Shown here piece by piece: positions 46,556-57,122 of a stretch of DNA of 64,000 nucleotides. The notes under the pieces were generated by a model that did not search any database, was not told the DNA's origin, and saw nothing but the letters and a program-made list of their open reading frames with translations. A program made the position numbers and the translations under genes. Source of the stretch: Magnaporthiopsis rhizophila (lineage: Eukaryota > Ascomycota > Sordariomycetes > Magnaporthales > Magnaporthaceae); contig PYSS01000040.1 of NCBI GenBank assembly GCA_003049465.1, forward strand, positions 62,001 to 126,000, written 5' to 3'. Each line of letters begins with the position of its first letter. Position 1 is the first letter of the stretch.

Positions 46556-47277
46556 TCAAACAGTCCAGTCGGGTCCGTCCGCCGCGATGGTTTCGTCCGA
46601 GTCGTATACCGAACTCGACAACGCGACGGTCCCGGTATCATCACCGTCGGTCGTGATTTCTGGTGTCGTCTGCCCATTTGCCGCCTCGGCCGAGGAGGCG
46701 CAGACGGCGCAGCACGTCGGCGGCGGCGGTGGCGGCGGCACCGGGTCCACGTCTCTGCTGCTGCGTACGGAGCCTCTGACGTTGGACGTGGGCGGCTGGA
46801 CGGACCCTGGAGACGTGAATACGCCCCGACTGGCCAGATAACCGTACCTAAATGCAGCAAACAAAGCGGAATGCTTTCGGTATTAGCATTTTTGAGTTGC
46901 CACTATTGGATACGGGGGCGCATCACGAACGTGAAGTCCTCCAAGGGGATGCCCTGTATGTGGTTCGATGCTGTGCTCGCAACCAGCGTGGCCGTAGACG
47001 ACGACGATGCAGCACCGCTGATGCCCGTGGCCGTGTGTGACTCGCTGCTGTCACAGCTCTGGCGGCTGCTGGCAGAGGTGTTGGGCCGCTCATCGACCGC
47101 TGGCTGGGGCTTGTGATCGTGTGTGGCTGGCTGGACAGGGCCTGCCGTCGCCGAGCCGGCGGCCACGGTAGAGGGCCGGTGTTCGCCCCCGCAGGGTTCG
47201 TCTGTCAATCCCCCATCTTGTTTGCGATGTTGTCTGGATCTGAGGCTATATCGTAGGTTATCCGAAGACATGAACAA
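46556..47277 (-). CDS. Hypothetical protein, weakly supported
   Basis: Tentative two-exon model: 47277-46931 and 46847-46556, about 212 aa. It relies on a GTTCGT donor, the same unusual donor as deoxyhypusine synthase intron 2 and the CVNH gene. The acceptor TTTAG is preceded by a GCTAATA branch-like sequence. The product is Ser/Thr/Ala-rich, with a proline run and an acidic end (DSDETIAADGPDWTV), and probably disordered. I see no domain, signal peptide or membrane segment. The plus strand also has an open frame of similar length over exon 2. It could be a real lineage-specific gene or chance open frame in GC-rich DNA. Confidence 0.3.
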
Positions 47278-48037
47278 GCAGATTCAAGTGTCGTCAGGCG
47301 TGCGACTGCGCCCCGGTGTGTTTATCTCACGATATGTGTCCACACAGGCGTGTGACAGGATGACCATCAGGGAATGGAGGGACTGAGGGAGTCCAACTGT
47401 GATCAGGGAGTAAGGCACCTATATATATCAATGCTACGAAGAAAGTCACTTTCCCCCCGTTTCAAACGCAGGCATTAGGTTGCTGAAATGGAATGGAAGC
47501 AGCAGTGAATGTCGAAAGCCCCCTTCCAGTTTGGGTTCGACCTTAGAGCCAGCCATCATATGCGGTGGCATGGCTGAGGAAGCCACGAACCGCAAGAAAG
47601 TAAACGTTCGTATAGATTGACACCAAATAAGCATAAAATATCCCTAGCCGGGACATTTAGTTGAAGCCACTCGGCGGGAGCAGCCGTGGTATTAACTATA
47701 ATGAGTGTCTCCAGAGGAATATTCAGAAAAGTTTTCCCTAGGTGTAGAAGCCACACGTTAACCTTTAAGCAAGCGAATTCCGGCTGGGTACGGATGACGT
47801 TGTTTTGCTCAGGGGTCGCGAGTTCAGGAGTTCGGCGAGGTGAGCACGTGACTGCGCACGGGATCTCATATCCCCTCACCTAAATGAATGCCGACGATAT
47901 GCGGAGGCGGCCTTTGGACGTCATCGCCGCTGCACCGACCAAGCGGGCGAGTCTCGGCGAGAGCTTCACATCCAGTTCATGCTGAAATAATCGACAGCTA
48001 GGCCGCCGTAATTGATGCCGACGCCTGGTAACCGACA
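47278..48037. other. Intergenic, upstream of HMG-CoA lyase
   Basis: About 0.76 kb, AT-richer from 47,400 to 47,780. Presumed promoter of the lyase gene. No coding frame supported. Confidence 0.5.
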
Positions 48038-49335
48038 ATGGCACCATTAGGCCCCCTTACGCGGCGCTTCCTCATCCGCCGCGGCAGCGCTGCTGCGCGG
48101 CGTGTCGTCGCCGCCAAATGCCCCCTTTCTCGAAGCCGGACTTTTGCAACGGCGTCGCCCGATGCCAACGCCACTCCGCCGCCGCCGCCGCCCGACAACC
48201 GCGTCAAGATTGTCGAGGTCGGCCCCCGGGACGGCCTGCAGAACGAGAAGAAAACCATCTCGCTCGCTACCAAAATCGACCTGATCGAGAGGCTCTCCAG
48301 GACGGGTCTTGCGACCATCGAGGCTGGGTCCTTTGTGGCACCTAAATGGGTTCCTCAGGTGGGTGGGTGTCTGTTGGGTGTCTTACCGTCTCTAATATGC
48401 CAAGGAAAGGAACTCTGAGCTAACGCCTGGCCTACCAACGCGCACAGATGAACAACTCGAGCGAGGTCCTCGAGCATATCCTGAAGCACCCCATCCCCTC
48501 GCCCGTCCCCATCTCGTACTCGTTCCTCACACCCAACACCAAGGGGCTCTCCAACGCCTTTGCGGTGCTGCACCAGCACCCCAACGCCTTCACAACCGAG
48601 CCGCCGCCGCCTCCAGCAGCAGCAGCGCCTAGCCCATCATCCGATACCGCCGCGCGGGCGACGACGACGACGGCCCCGACCAAGCCGACGGTCGAGCTCG
48701 CCGTCTTCGCGGCCGCGACCGAGTCCTTCTCGCGGCGGAACCTCAACGCCGACATTGCCACCACGCTCGACGCCTTCCGCGAGGTGATCCAGGGCGCCAA
48801 AGAGGCCGGGCTGCGGGTGCGCGCCTACATATCCGTCGTGCTCGGCTGCCCGTTTGAGGGTTACGATGTGGACCCGCACCGCGTCGCCTCCATCGCCACG
48901 GACCTGCTCGAGATGGGGGCCGACGAAATCGCGCTGGGCGACACGACGGGCATGGGCACGGCCCCGCGCACGCAGGAGCTGCTGCGCTGCGTGGCCGCCG
49001 CGGGGGTGCGCAACGAGGACCTGGCCATGCACTTCCACGACACGTACGGCCAGGCGCTCGTCAACACGGCCGTGGCGCTCGAGCACGGCGTGCGCACCTT
49101 CGACAGCGCCGTCGGCGGGCTCGGCGGCTGCCCCTACAGCCCCGGCGCCACGGGCAACGTTGCGACCGAGGACATGGTCTACTTCCTCGAGACGCTGGGC
49201 ATGGACACGGGCGTCGACCTCGATGCCGTCGCAGATATTGGTGCCTGGATCACCAAGGAGCTGGGCAAGCCGCATGACAGCAGTGTTGGCAGGGCCGTCA
49301 TTGGGGCGAGGTCACGGACGAACGGGCAGGAGTAA
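48038..49335 (+). CDS. Hydroxymethylglutaryl-CoA lyase, mitochondrial
   Basis: Two exons: 48038-48358 and 48448-49335, about 402 aa. The enzyme splits HMG-CoA into acetoacetate and acetyl-CoA in leucine degradation and ketone-body metabolism. Residues 1 to about 40 are rich in Arg, Ala and Ser and lack acids, a good mitochondrial transit peptide. The TIM-barrel starts with KIVEVGPRDGLQNEKK, catalytic Arg64 and Asp65. GSFVAPKWVPQ then joins across the intron to MNNSSEVLEHI. The metal-binding HFHDTYGQA and the signature GGLGGCPYSPGATGN with its cysteine (about residue 335) are intact. A Pro/Ala/Thr-rich insert of about 30 residues (near 157-186) sits in a loop and is not part of the usual fold. 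There is no C-terminal peroxisomal tripeptide. Confidence 0.95.
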
Positions 49336-49564
49336 ACGGATGGCCGGAGGGGTCATCCATTCTTCTGGGCTGATATATAGTCATTTTTTTCTTTCCTTTG
49401 CTACGAGCATTCGAGTATTTCTCAGCGAACACGGGCAATATAACAGCAAGCCTAGGAAGCAAGGTTAACGAGGCATAAAAAAGAAAAAAAAAAAAAAAAG
49501 AAAGAAAAGCAAGAAAACAAGCACACATTGGAACAACGGGGCTCCCTCATGTCTATTTCCCTCC

Positions 49565-51175
49565 TCAGCTGTCCCTCATCTCGCCCTCATGCTCCATCTT
49601 CCGCCTCTCCAGCTCACCCAGTCTCTTTCGCACATTCGGCACGTGCACGTGGTCCTCTCCGCCGTACAGCACCCACGCGTCCAGTGCGAGCCGGCGGTAT
49701 CGCACCGCTTCATCCCATCCGCCGCCACCACCACTACTATTAGCTCTGGTCACGAACGCGTCCGAGAGGGCCTCGTAGTGTTCGCCCAGGTGCGGCCAGA
49801 GGCCCTCGATCTCGACGATGTCGAGCAGCTCCGCGGCCAGGGCGGCGAGGTTGTCGTGACCGCTGCCGTCGGGGGCGGTCTGCTGCTGCTGCTGCTGGAG
49901 CTTCTGCTGGAGCTCGACCAGACGCGTCCGGTACGCGTCCGACAGCTTGTCGTCTTGCCGTGATGAGCACAGGGCGCAGGTGCACTCGAAGCCCCAGTCG
50001 CGGATGCTCCAGGCCCGGGCTTGCGAGGTGAGGCCTAGCTGGATGTCTGGGGTGGCGGGCGTTACTTGGGGTCAGCTTTTGCGCGGGATGGGTTAGGTAC
50101 CCTAGGGAGGTGTCTGACAAGGGACGGTCTCGTACAGCTTATTGTGATTTCTTCGTACGGTTGGATGTCTCGCACGGCACTGACGTCCATGGTCAGGTCG
50201 GTGGGGTGGAATCGAGTGAAAGAGCTGTTTTTGGGGAGCCAGTTTGGTACATTGGAGGAGGCGGGAAAAGGGGTTGCAGGGTGCTTACTTTGGGTTGCAC
50301 GCGTGGTTGACTCTCTAGGCATAGGTTTTGTGTAAGTCGGGCAAGGACAAACCAGTCGGAGTGGGAGAGACACCCACCGAGATGTTCGTATAAAGCCCCA
50401 TATACGACTCGCCCTCGATCTCAACCCCAAACGTATTAGCCCTCATGATCCTCTCCACAGTTCCCTCCCCGTCCCCAGCATCACCGCCGTCATCGCCACC
50501 GCCACCCCTCGTCAGCGCCAGCACCTCCTCCCGCACCGGCAGCTGGCCGACGGCGAAACTCAGCAGGCGACGTCCGTCCTCGGGCTCGACGGCGTGCGGA
50601 AAGTCCATGGACGCGATGACGGCCGGATGGTCGACCATGATAACCTCGCCTGCAGGGATGAAGCGCCGCGCCACGACGCCCTTGCCCTTGCCCGGGACGG
50701 CGACGATGGCATACGGCGGCCCATCCGGGTGGTGGTGCTGCTGTTCAACGCGCCGGGCCGGGTGCCAGTGCGCGGCCGGGTCGGCCATGCGGGCGATAGG
50801 CGAGAAGCCGGCCACGGCCTGCGGGGTGGCGACGAAGCTGACGCCGTGCCACTGGCGGAAGGCGGCATTGGTGAAGGTGCAGTACTTTGTGCCGTTCTTG
50901 CCGCTGCTGCCGCTGACGGTGAAGCAGACGGGTGTGTGTGTCCAAGGCGGCCAGGAACCCGACTCGCTCGCGGTCTCGTCGTCGATCAGGGGCCGGCAGT
51001 GTGCTGTTGCTTCTCGCCGGTGAAACGGACCTAGGGGGTTCCAGGGGCAGAAATCCGGGTGGAGGAGGAGGACATCTTCTTCCAGAGGCCTGGCTGTGCC
51101 GGCCGACATCGCGGCCGCGGCGAGTCCGAGCCAGGCTAGGGAACGGCGGAGCATCATATGTAAAGACATAGTCAT
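49565..51175 (-). CDS. SET-domain protein with N-terminal signal-like segment
   Basis: Four exons: 51175-50378, 50314-50289, 50224-50136 and 50046-49565, about 464 aa. Exon 2 is only 26 nt. It provides RVNHACNP, so the product reads NISRVNHACNPNSFTRFH, the SET-domain pocket motif, and further on DIQPYEEITISY, with the closing Tyr made by the exon 3/4 join. The SET domain begins with VPGKGKGVVARRFIPAGEVI near residue 160. A post-SET-like cysteine cluster (FECTCALC) follows. SET proteins methylate lysines. The first about 25 residues (MMLRRSLAWLGLAAAAMSAGTA) look like a secretion signal, followed by a Cys-containing region with NGT, unusual for a SET enzyme though seen in a fungal subgroup. A glutamine run occurs near residue 350. 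All junctions keep the frame. The substrate is unknown. Confidence 0.85.
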
Positions 51176-52989
51176 TCCATACAGGGGCTATGAGTCTATT
51201 CAGATGTTTGCGCGTGATAAAGTGATACGATGCTCATAATCCAGGCGTTATTGAGCACAATTGCTTCGAAACCACCAACATTGATTGTATACGTGTTGTC
51301 CGGAAAAGGCATCTCCATCCCAGTCTTGCCTAAATCGAAACCTTGGCTTTGCTCAATCGCTAGTTATCCGCTCCGGATAATAGGCTTTGACTGCGGCCAG
51401 TGCGGGGAGATCTGGAGTCTTGCAAAATGCATGAGGGAATCGCCATCTACCTATGTCGGGCTGAGTCCTGCGACTGGAAATGAGGGTGAGGAACAGTAAA
51501 AGAAGCCTCGATCTAACGCTGGAACACTCGGCTTTGACAGCGGCATTTCTGCATTCTGCATCGGCCTTATTCTGTAGAATCGCATTGGAAAGAAAAGGTG
51601 GCCCCATTGCATATCTGTATCGCACATCCACCTCGGATCCGTGAATTGTGCTGTGCGATTGGGCGACGCACACCGCTTGGTTGCTTCCAAAGAAAACGGG
51701 TTAATCTTTCGTCTTCGCACTCTTTACCGAGGGACGAAGGTTTAGTTGTGGCGGTTCTCACTCGTCGTTGCGAGAACCTTATGCCGACCAAGGGCCCCCC
51801 GCCCGTCCAATGTTAAAAGGGATTAAGGTAGGCGACCAATGAAGAATGACAGGGGTGGGGCCCGGTCAAACAAGGGCTAAATCGTGACAACACATGGTCG
51901 CAGACGACGACACCATCAGCTCTTCAACCTAGCCAACCGGAGAGCAAGTCCGGTCTAGGCGGGACCACGTATTGGCCGGGACCCCACCACGGCTGAGAAA
52001 TACGGCGGTTATACGAAGTTATACGACGGTGGTACGCGGATCGATCGACTGGTAGTGGGTGGAACCAGGAATGTCTTTCGGGAATTGTTTGCTCCCTCCA
52101 GATACATACCTAGTGGGTTACACATTCTATGACGGTGCATACTTGGGGACACGAAGGGCGGACTTTGTGTACCATCGAGACCAAGGCCGCACCCGCAGGC
52201 CCCAGCGCAACCCTCCCTTCGTCTTCTCCTCCCGGCCGGTCTTGTCATCGTCATGGATTCGTTGTCGTTCTTCCGCATGACAGCAGCCAACGACAAACGC
52301 CACGCTTTAGCGTCGTGCCCCCGGGTGGAGAAAATCCCGTGGCTTCCTGCATCGGCCAGTCTTGGAGCGGGCGCCTATTTTTATGCCAACATGCGGCCCA
52401 GCGCTCAGGTTGCCATGTTTCCCACCCACCCGACGCGGGTACTTGCTTTTTGCCCAGCTGTGTGGATGGAGGTGTCATGGTGCCTAGAACCTTCATAGGT
52501 ATCACACAGAAGCACATGAGCCGGCCACACCTTTTGTGTGCAGGTAATGCTGCATATGTGTGTGTGGGCTGCCGCTGTGCCGATAGCCAACAGGAGCGGA
52601 AACCCCTCACTTGTCGAGCCGCTGCCTGCCCGGTTCAGGAGGGTCGGAGGATTCCTGCTAGACTAGCTTCCCCCGGCGCAGGGCGAGAAAAGCCCCCCCG
52701 TCGTGGATTCTATCACAAGCCAATAGGTCCAGACAGGGTGTGTCTACCGATTTGTGCAGATCCTTCGCCACCGCAAAGGGCATGGGCAGAAATGAACGAG
52801 ACATGAGGGGTTGTCAGTGCTCCGGGGGTTTATATGGAGTGACCCGCCCCTTCTTGCTCGGTGCTCTCGACTGAAGCTTGTCTGCTCCATCGACGCGCCC
52901 AACTAAGTGCCCCAGGCTCGTCCCTCGCACTTGGTCGGGGCACATCACATACACAAAGAAAACCCCACAAAGGGAAGAGAACGAGAAGC
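51176..52989. other. Divergent intergenic region, about 1.8 kb
   Basis: Separates the SET gene (minus) from the P450 gene (plus). A long open frame at about 52,130-52,806 on the plus strand has no ATG-context, domain or splice support and is treated as chance. The P450 promoter lies at the right end. Confidence 0.5.
52831..52837 (+). promoter_or_regulatory. TATA-like box upstream of the P450 gene
   Basis: TATATGG about 155 bp before the ATG at 52990, within gggtttatatggagtg. Supported by position only. Confidence 0.3.
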
Positions 52990-54940
52990 ATGGAGAGTCC
53001 ACTGAATGTGTCTCCGGTCCTCCTGGCCGTCGGCGTCCTGCTCCTGGCCTACTGGAGCTATCGGACGTACCATGATGTCGTCTGGCGCCGCACAAAACAG
53101 TTCGAGGCGTGGCCCCAGCTGCAGACGTCGCTGGTCTGGGGACACGCAGTCGGGGTCAACGACCTTCGCAAACAGTTTCCCGCAAAATGCCACATCGGTA
53201 AGGCACTAATTCCATGAAGACTTTCCTTCATTCTACACAAAAGGTGTGACTAACAAAAGAAAAAAAAACAGACTACACGTTCAAGACGATAAGAGAAGAA
53301 CTGGGCAACCCGCCCATCTTTCTGACCGACTTCCGCCCCTTCTCATACCCCATGATCAGCGTCTGCAGCGGCTTCGTGGCGGAGCAGCTCACGCGGTCGA
53401 CCAAGGCCAACCCGTACTCGATGCCCAAGTCCCCGACCATGCGCGAGCTCAGCGCGCTGGTGGGCCACCAGTCGATCCTGCTGCACGAGGGTGAGTCGTG
53501 GAAGGCGCTGCGACGGCACATGAACCCGGGGTTCGCGCCGAAGCACCTCCTGGGGCTGCTGCCCGTCGTGCTCGACAAGACGGAGCTGTTCCTGGCGCGG
53601 CTGGACGAGAAGGCGCGGTCGGGCGCCCCGTTCGAGCTGCACCAGCTGACGGTGAACCTGACGTTCGACATCATCGGCGCCGTCGTGGCCGACGCCGACT
53701 TTTCCGCGCAGGCGGTCGACGAGTCGCGCCAGAGCCCGATCCTGCGCCACTTCAAGACGCTGCTGGCGACCTTCAAGACCCCGCCCGGGCCGGGCCTGGT
53801 CAAGCTCAACGTCCCCCTGCTGGTGCGCCGCTGGCTGGTCATGCGGCGGCTCGACCGCGCCATCCACGCGCACGTGCGGTCGCGCTTCGCCGCCATGCGG
53901 TCCGGCGACGACGGCGGCGACAAGGAGCACCGGCCGTCGCTGGCGTCGTCGCGCAGCGTGCTCTCGCTGGGGCTCGAGGGCGCCCTGGCGCGCGACGGCG
54001 GCGCGACGAACCTGGACCAGGCCTACGTCAACATGATCTGCGACCAGCTCAAGACGTTTGCGTTTGCCGGCCACGACACCACCAGCGTCATGCTGCAGTG
54101 GGGCATGTACGAGATCTCGCGCCGGCCCGCGGTGCTGGCGTCGCTGCGCGCCGAGCTCGACGCCGTCTTTGGCGCCGGCGCCGCCGCGCACCCGGCCGCC
54201 GTCAGGGCGCGCCTGCTGGCCCCCGGAGGCGAGGAGGTGCTGTCCCGCCTGCCGTACATGTCGGCCGTGGTCAAGGAGACGCTGCGCCTGTACCCGCCCG
54301 CGTCGACGGCGCGCCAGCCCACGCCCGGCACGCGCCTGACGCTGCCCGACGGCTCGCAGACGCCGCCGCTCGACGGCCTGATCGTCTACATCTGCCACTT
54401 TCTGATCCAGCGCGACAGGGCCGTGTACGGCGACGACGCCGACGAGTTTGTGCCGGAACGCTGGCTGGGTGACACCAACACGCACGCCGACGACGAGGGC
54501 GTCGGTGGCGGTGACGAGAAGCACCAGCACCAGGGCAACGGCAACGCCATCCCGGCGTCGTCGTGGCGGCCGTTTGAGCGCGGGCCCCGCAACTGCATCG
54601 GCCAGGAGCTGGCAAATATCGAGTTCCGCGTTATCCTGGCCTGCACCCTGGCGCGCTACGACTTTGAAAAGGTCGGCCTGGGCGAGGCCGTCAAGGATGC
54701 AGCGGGCAATCCTGTGCTGAACGCCAGGGGGTATTATGAGAGCAAGTCCGAGTTGTTCAACGTACGTCCTTTTTTTTTTTTTTTTTTTTTTTTTTGCTAT
54801 CACCCCTGACCCGGACGACATGCCGAATCATCCCGCTAACTGCTCATGTTGGGACTATGTGATAGACCATGGAGGTGACGGCAAAGCCTGCAGACGGAAC
54901 CATGATGAGGGTCAGGCTCAGCGAAAAGGCGCGATCCTAA
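52990..54940 (+). CDS. Cytochrome P450 monooxygenase (CYP59/StcS-like)
   Basis: Three exons: 52990-53197, 53272-54761 and 54866-54940, about 590 aa. A membrane anchor lies at residues 9-25 (PVLLAVGVLLLAYWSYR). The I-helix is FAFAGHDTTS (about residue 334), ExxR is KETLRLYPP (about 404), and the PERF-like motif is FVPERWLG. The heme loop FERGPRNCIGQELA has the iron-ligand Cys near residue 511. The last exon adds a tail that ends MRVRLSEKARS, as in related enzymes. The heme-loop wording resembles the CYP59 group that includes the sterigmatocystin enzyme StcS, but the substrate cannot be deduced. Intron 2 starts GTACGT and then runs into 26 T residues (54770-54795). The enzyme needs a P450 reductase and works on the ER face. 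Confidence 0.9.
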
Positions 54941-57122
54941 GGCTAATGGCAGGTGAATATTGGCTTATTGGGTACAAGGGGCGACCATTTTGTATACCAG
55001 TTATGTTTTACATTTATTTATGGTTTGTAGCTTCAAGATGCTGCCGCCTCTTATGTCCACGCTTGCTGTATGGCTGTGGCACTGCATGGGGTAAAACTTG
55101 GAAACCAGAGTTCACCATGTGATATCGCCTTTTCATAGTAAGCTTGGGTACAAGAGACGGCGGTATTTTGAGGCTACAGGGTCCCTCCAGATCCGTTTTA
55201 TTGCAAGCAGGATCTATCACGTCCAAATTTCGAGATGAGGCACACCATATCATATCTCAGGCAGTTGCTCGTTGCGGCTGGCCATTCTTACTACTCACCT
55301 CCGGTTCAAAGGCCGTGTCCGCCCCTGCGGCGCGGCCGCGGAGACGGCGAACACGGCGGCGCCGATGCCGACGCCGCCGTTACTTTCCTCTCCACCCCCG
55401 CCGCTGCTCGGTTGTGGGANNNNNNNNNNNNNNNNNNNNNNNNNNNNNNNNNNNNNNNNNNNNNNNGGGACGGGCTCGGGACGGAGGCGGACGATCTGCT
55501 GCTTGGGGAGGTGTTGCGGGGCCGTCCTCGGCCCGATGGTTGGGCTCGAAAAAGGGCGCCACGATCGTGATTTTGCCGCCCGCGTTGTCAGGGATCGGCA
55601 CGTGTCATAACGCCGAAATTCCTAAAGGAACCCGAACTCCACTGCACGGTTGCAAATGTGATAGTCTCCGTTATGTAGTAGGCCACACCACACAGTTCTG
55701 AGCGGCGTAACGCGAAATTCGATTGGCGACAGAAAATCCACTAGCACGTCGACAATACCCCAGTTTTAGCACGAGCAGGCCGGGGAGTAGAAGTCCAGTC
55801 CTGTATGTCGCTTGGGGAGCCGATGCCGTTGGACCGGGGAGCCGGCAGACGGCCCAGTCGTGGATCCATCGCTCCGAGTTGCACGACTGGCCCGGCAACA
55901 GCCTCGAGCATTCACCGCAGCCCACGGCGTAGGTGCAGATCGGGGGCGTCGCCCATGCGGTCGCCGGCGGGCCGAGAACCGTGCGTGGCGACGGCACTTT
56001 CTCTGGGCGACTCGTGCTTTTGTTGACGGGGCTGTCTAGCTGCTGTTTACCCGTGGAAGGGGAAGATCGAATGCATGCCGTCACCTGGAGCGGTCGCCGG
56101 CTTGGGAGGAGAGTATTTTACCTACGGTTTCAAGCATCGTGCCAGACGCAGCCACACATTCGAGTGCTTCGCGCGCTCGCTCATGCAAACACCCGTCTAC
56201 TTCCCTTTGGACGAGACACGTCCAGCCATCACATGCGCGCCAACAGGGCCAATAAACAGCGCTCAGATGCTCTCGGCGCATCATGGTATGCACATACAAT
56301 TGGGCTATTGTACAATAAAAACGCGGTGATTTATGCTACTGTTTATGCAACCCGTCGATCACGGAAACTAATCACATCTCAACTGTCAGAAGAACTAAAG
56401 CTCAGGGCACCCGTCGGATCGTGACCTGGACAGAGCCGGGAACCTATCCCACCTCCAGGGGCAAGGACACGCTCCGATGGATGCCCCTGAGGTTCCCACC
56501 AGCCCTGTCCAGGTCTCCGCTGGACGTGCGCCACGAGCCGAATTGTGCCACCAACGAAGGGCCTGGAGACTACTCCAACCTGCGCACGTCCAATCTCGGT
56601 CCGAAGCAGCCGGCTTGTTGACGACTCGTGCCCAGATCCGCCCGGACGATACGGAGTACGGATGAATACTGAAAGAGCCGAGCCTTCCTCCCATACACCC
56701 ACCCCACTGAAGGGCGTGTGGACATGGCTGCGGCTCCTTCGCTCTCCCTTTTGCTAAAGTATGGGTGGTCTGACTGCAGAAAGCGCGCTAGAACGGGTCG
56801 AACCTGGCGTTATCTGGATAGTACGGCTTGACCTCACCACACTCTTGCATGTTCCCGGCGGTGTTGGTTCTTGTCTGTCTTGGCCGCCACGCGAACCAAC
56901 AACCTGCAAAATGTAACGCAACAAAGTCTGGCGCTCGCAGCGGCGGGTCTGGACGGGTGCTATGTTGCTTGCAAATCAAGCCGGGTATATGGGTATAATG
57001 ACTTGACTCGCCCGCATCAACCGTTGTAACCTTCACCACCAGCATTCCTGTAGAGCTTGTTATACACGAGCAGACACGAATCAGGACGCAAAGTGAATAC
57101 ACCAACGAGCCCGTCCAACAAA
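54941..57122. other. Intergenic with an assembly gap, about 2.2 kb
   Basis: Contains 47 undetermined bases. The GC-rich patch around 55,300-55,600 on either side of the gap could be the edge of a gene partly lost in the gap (minus-strand frame with PIPDNAGGKITIVAPFFEPN), but it is too short to name. The rest has no supported frame. A TATAAT-like word lies near 56,993, about 130 bp before the monooxygenase start. Confidence 0.5.
55420..55466. other. Assembly gap (47 N)
   Basis: A run of undetermined bases. The true length may differ. Frames spanning it cannot be trusted. Confidence 1.

Noticed and set aside
52129..52806. 225-codon open frame upstream of the P450 gene
   Set aside because: No domain, random composition with scattered Cys and Pro, and no splice or start support; probably chance open frame in GC-rich promoter DNA.
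53343..54821. 492-codon minus-strand frame opposite the P450
   Set aside because: Antisense shadow of the P450; the plus strand has all P450 motifs.
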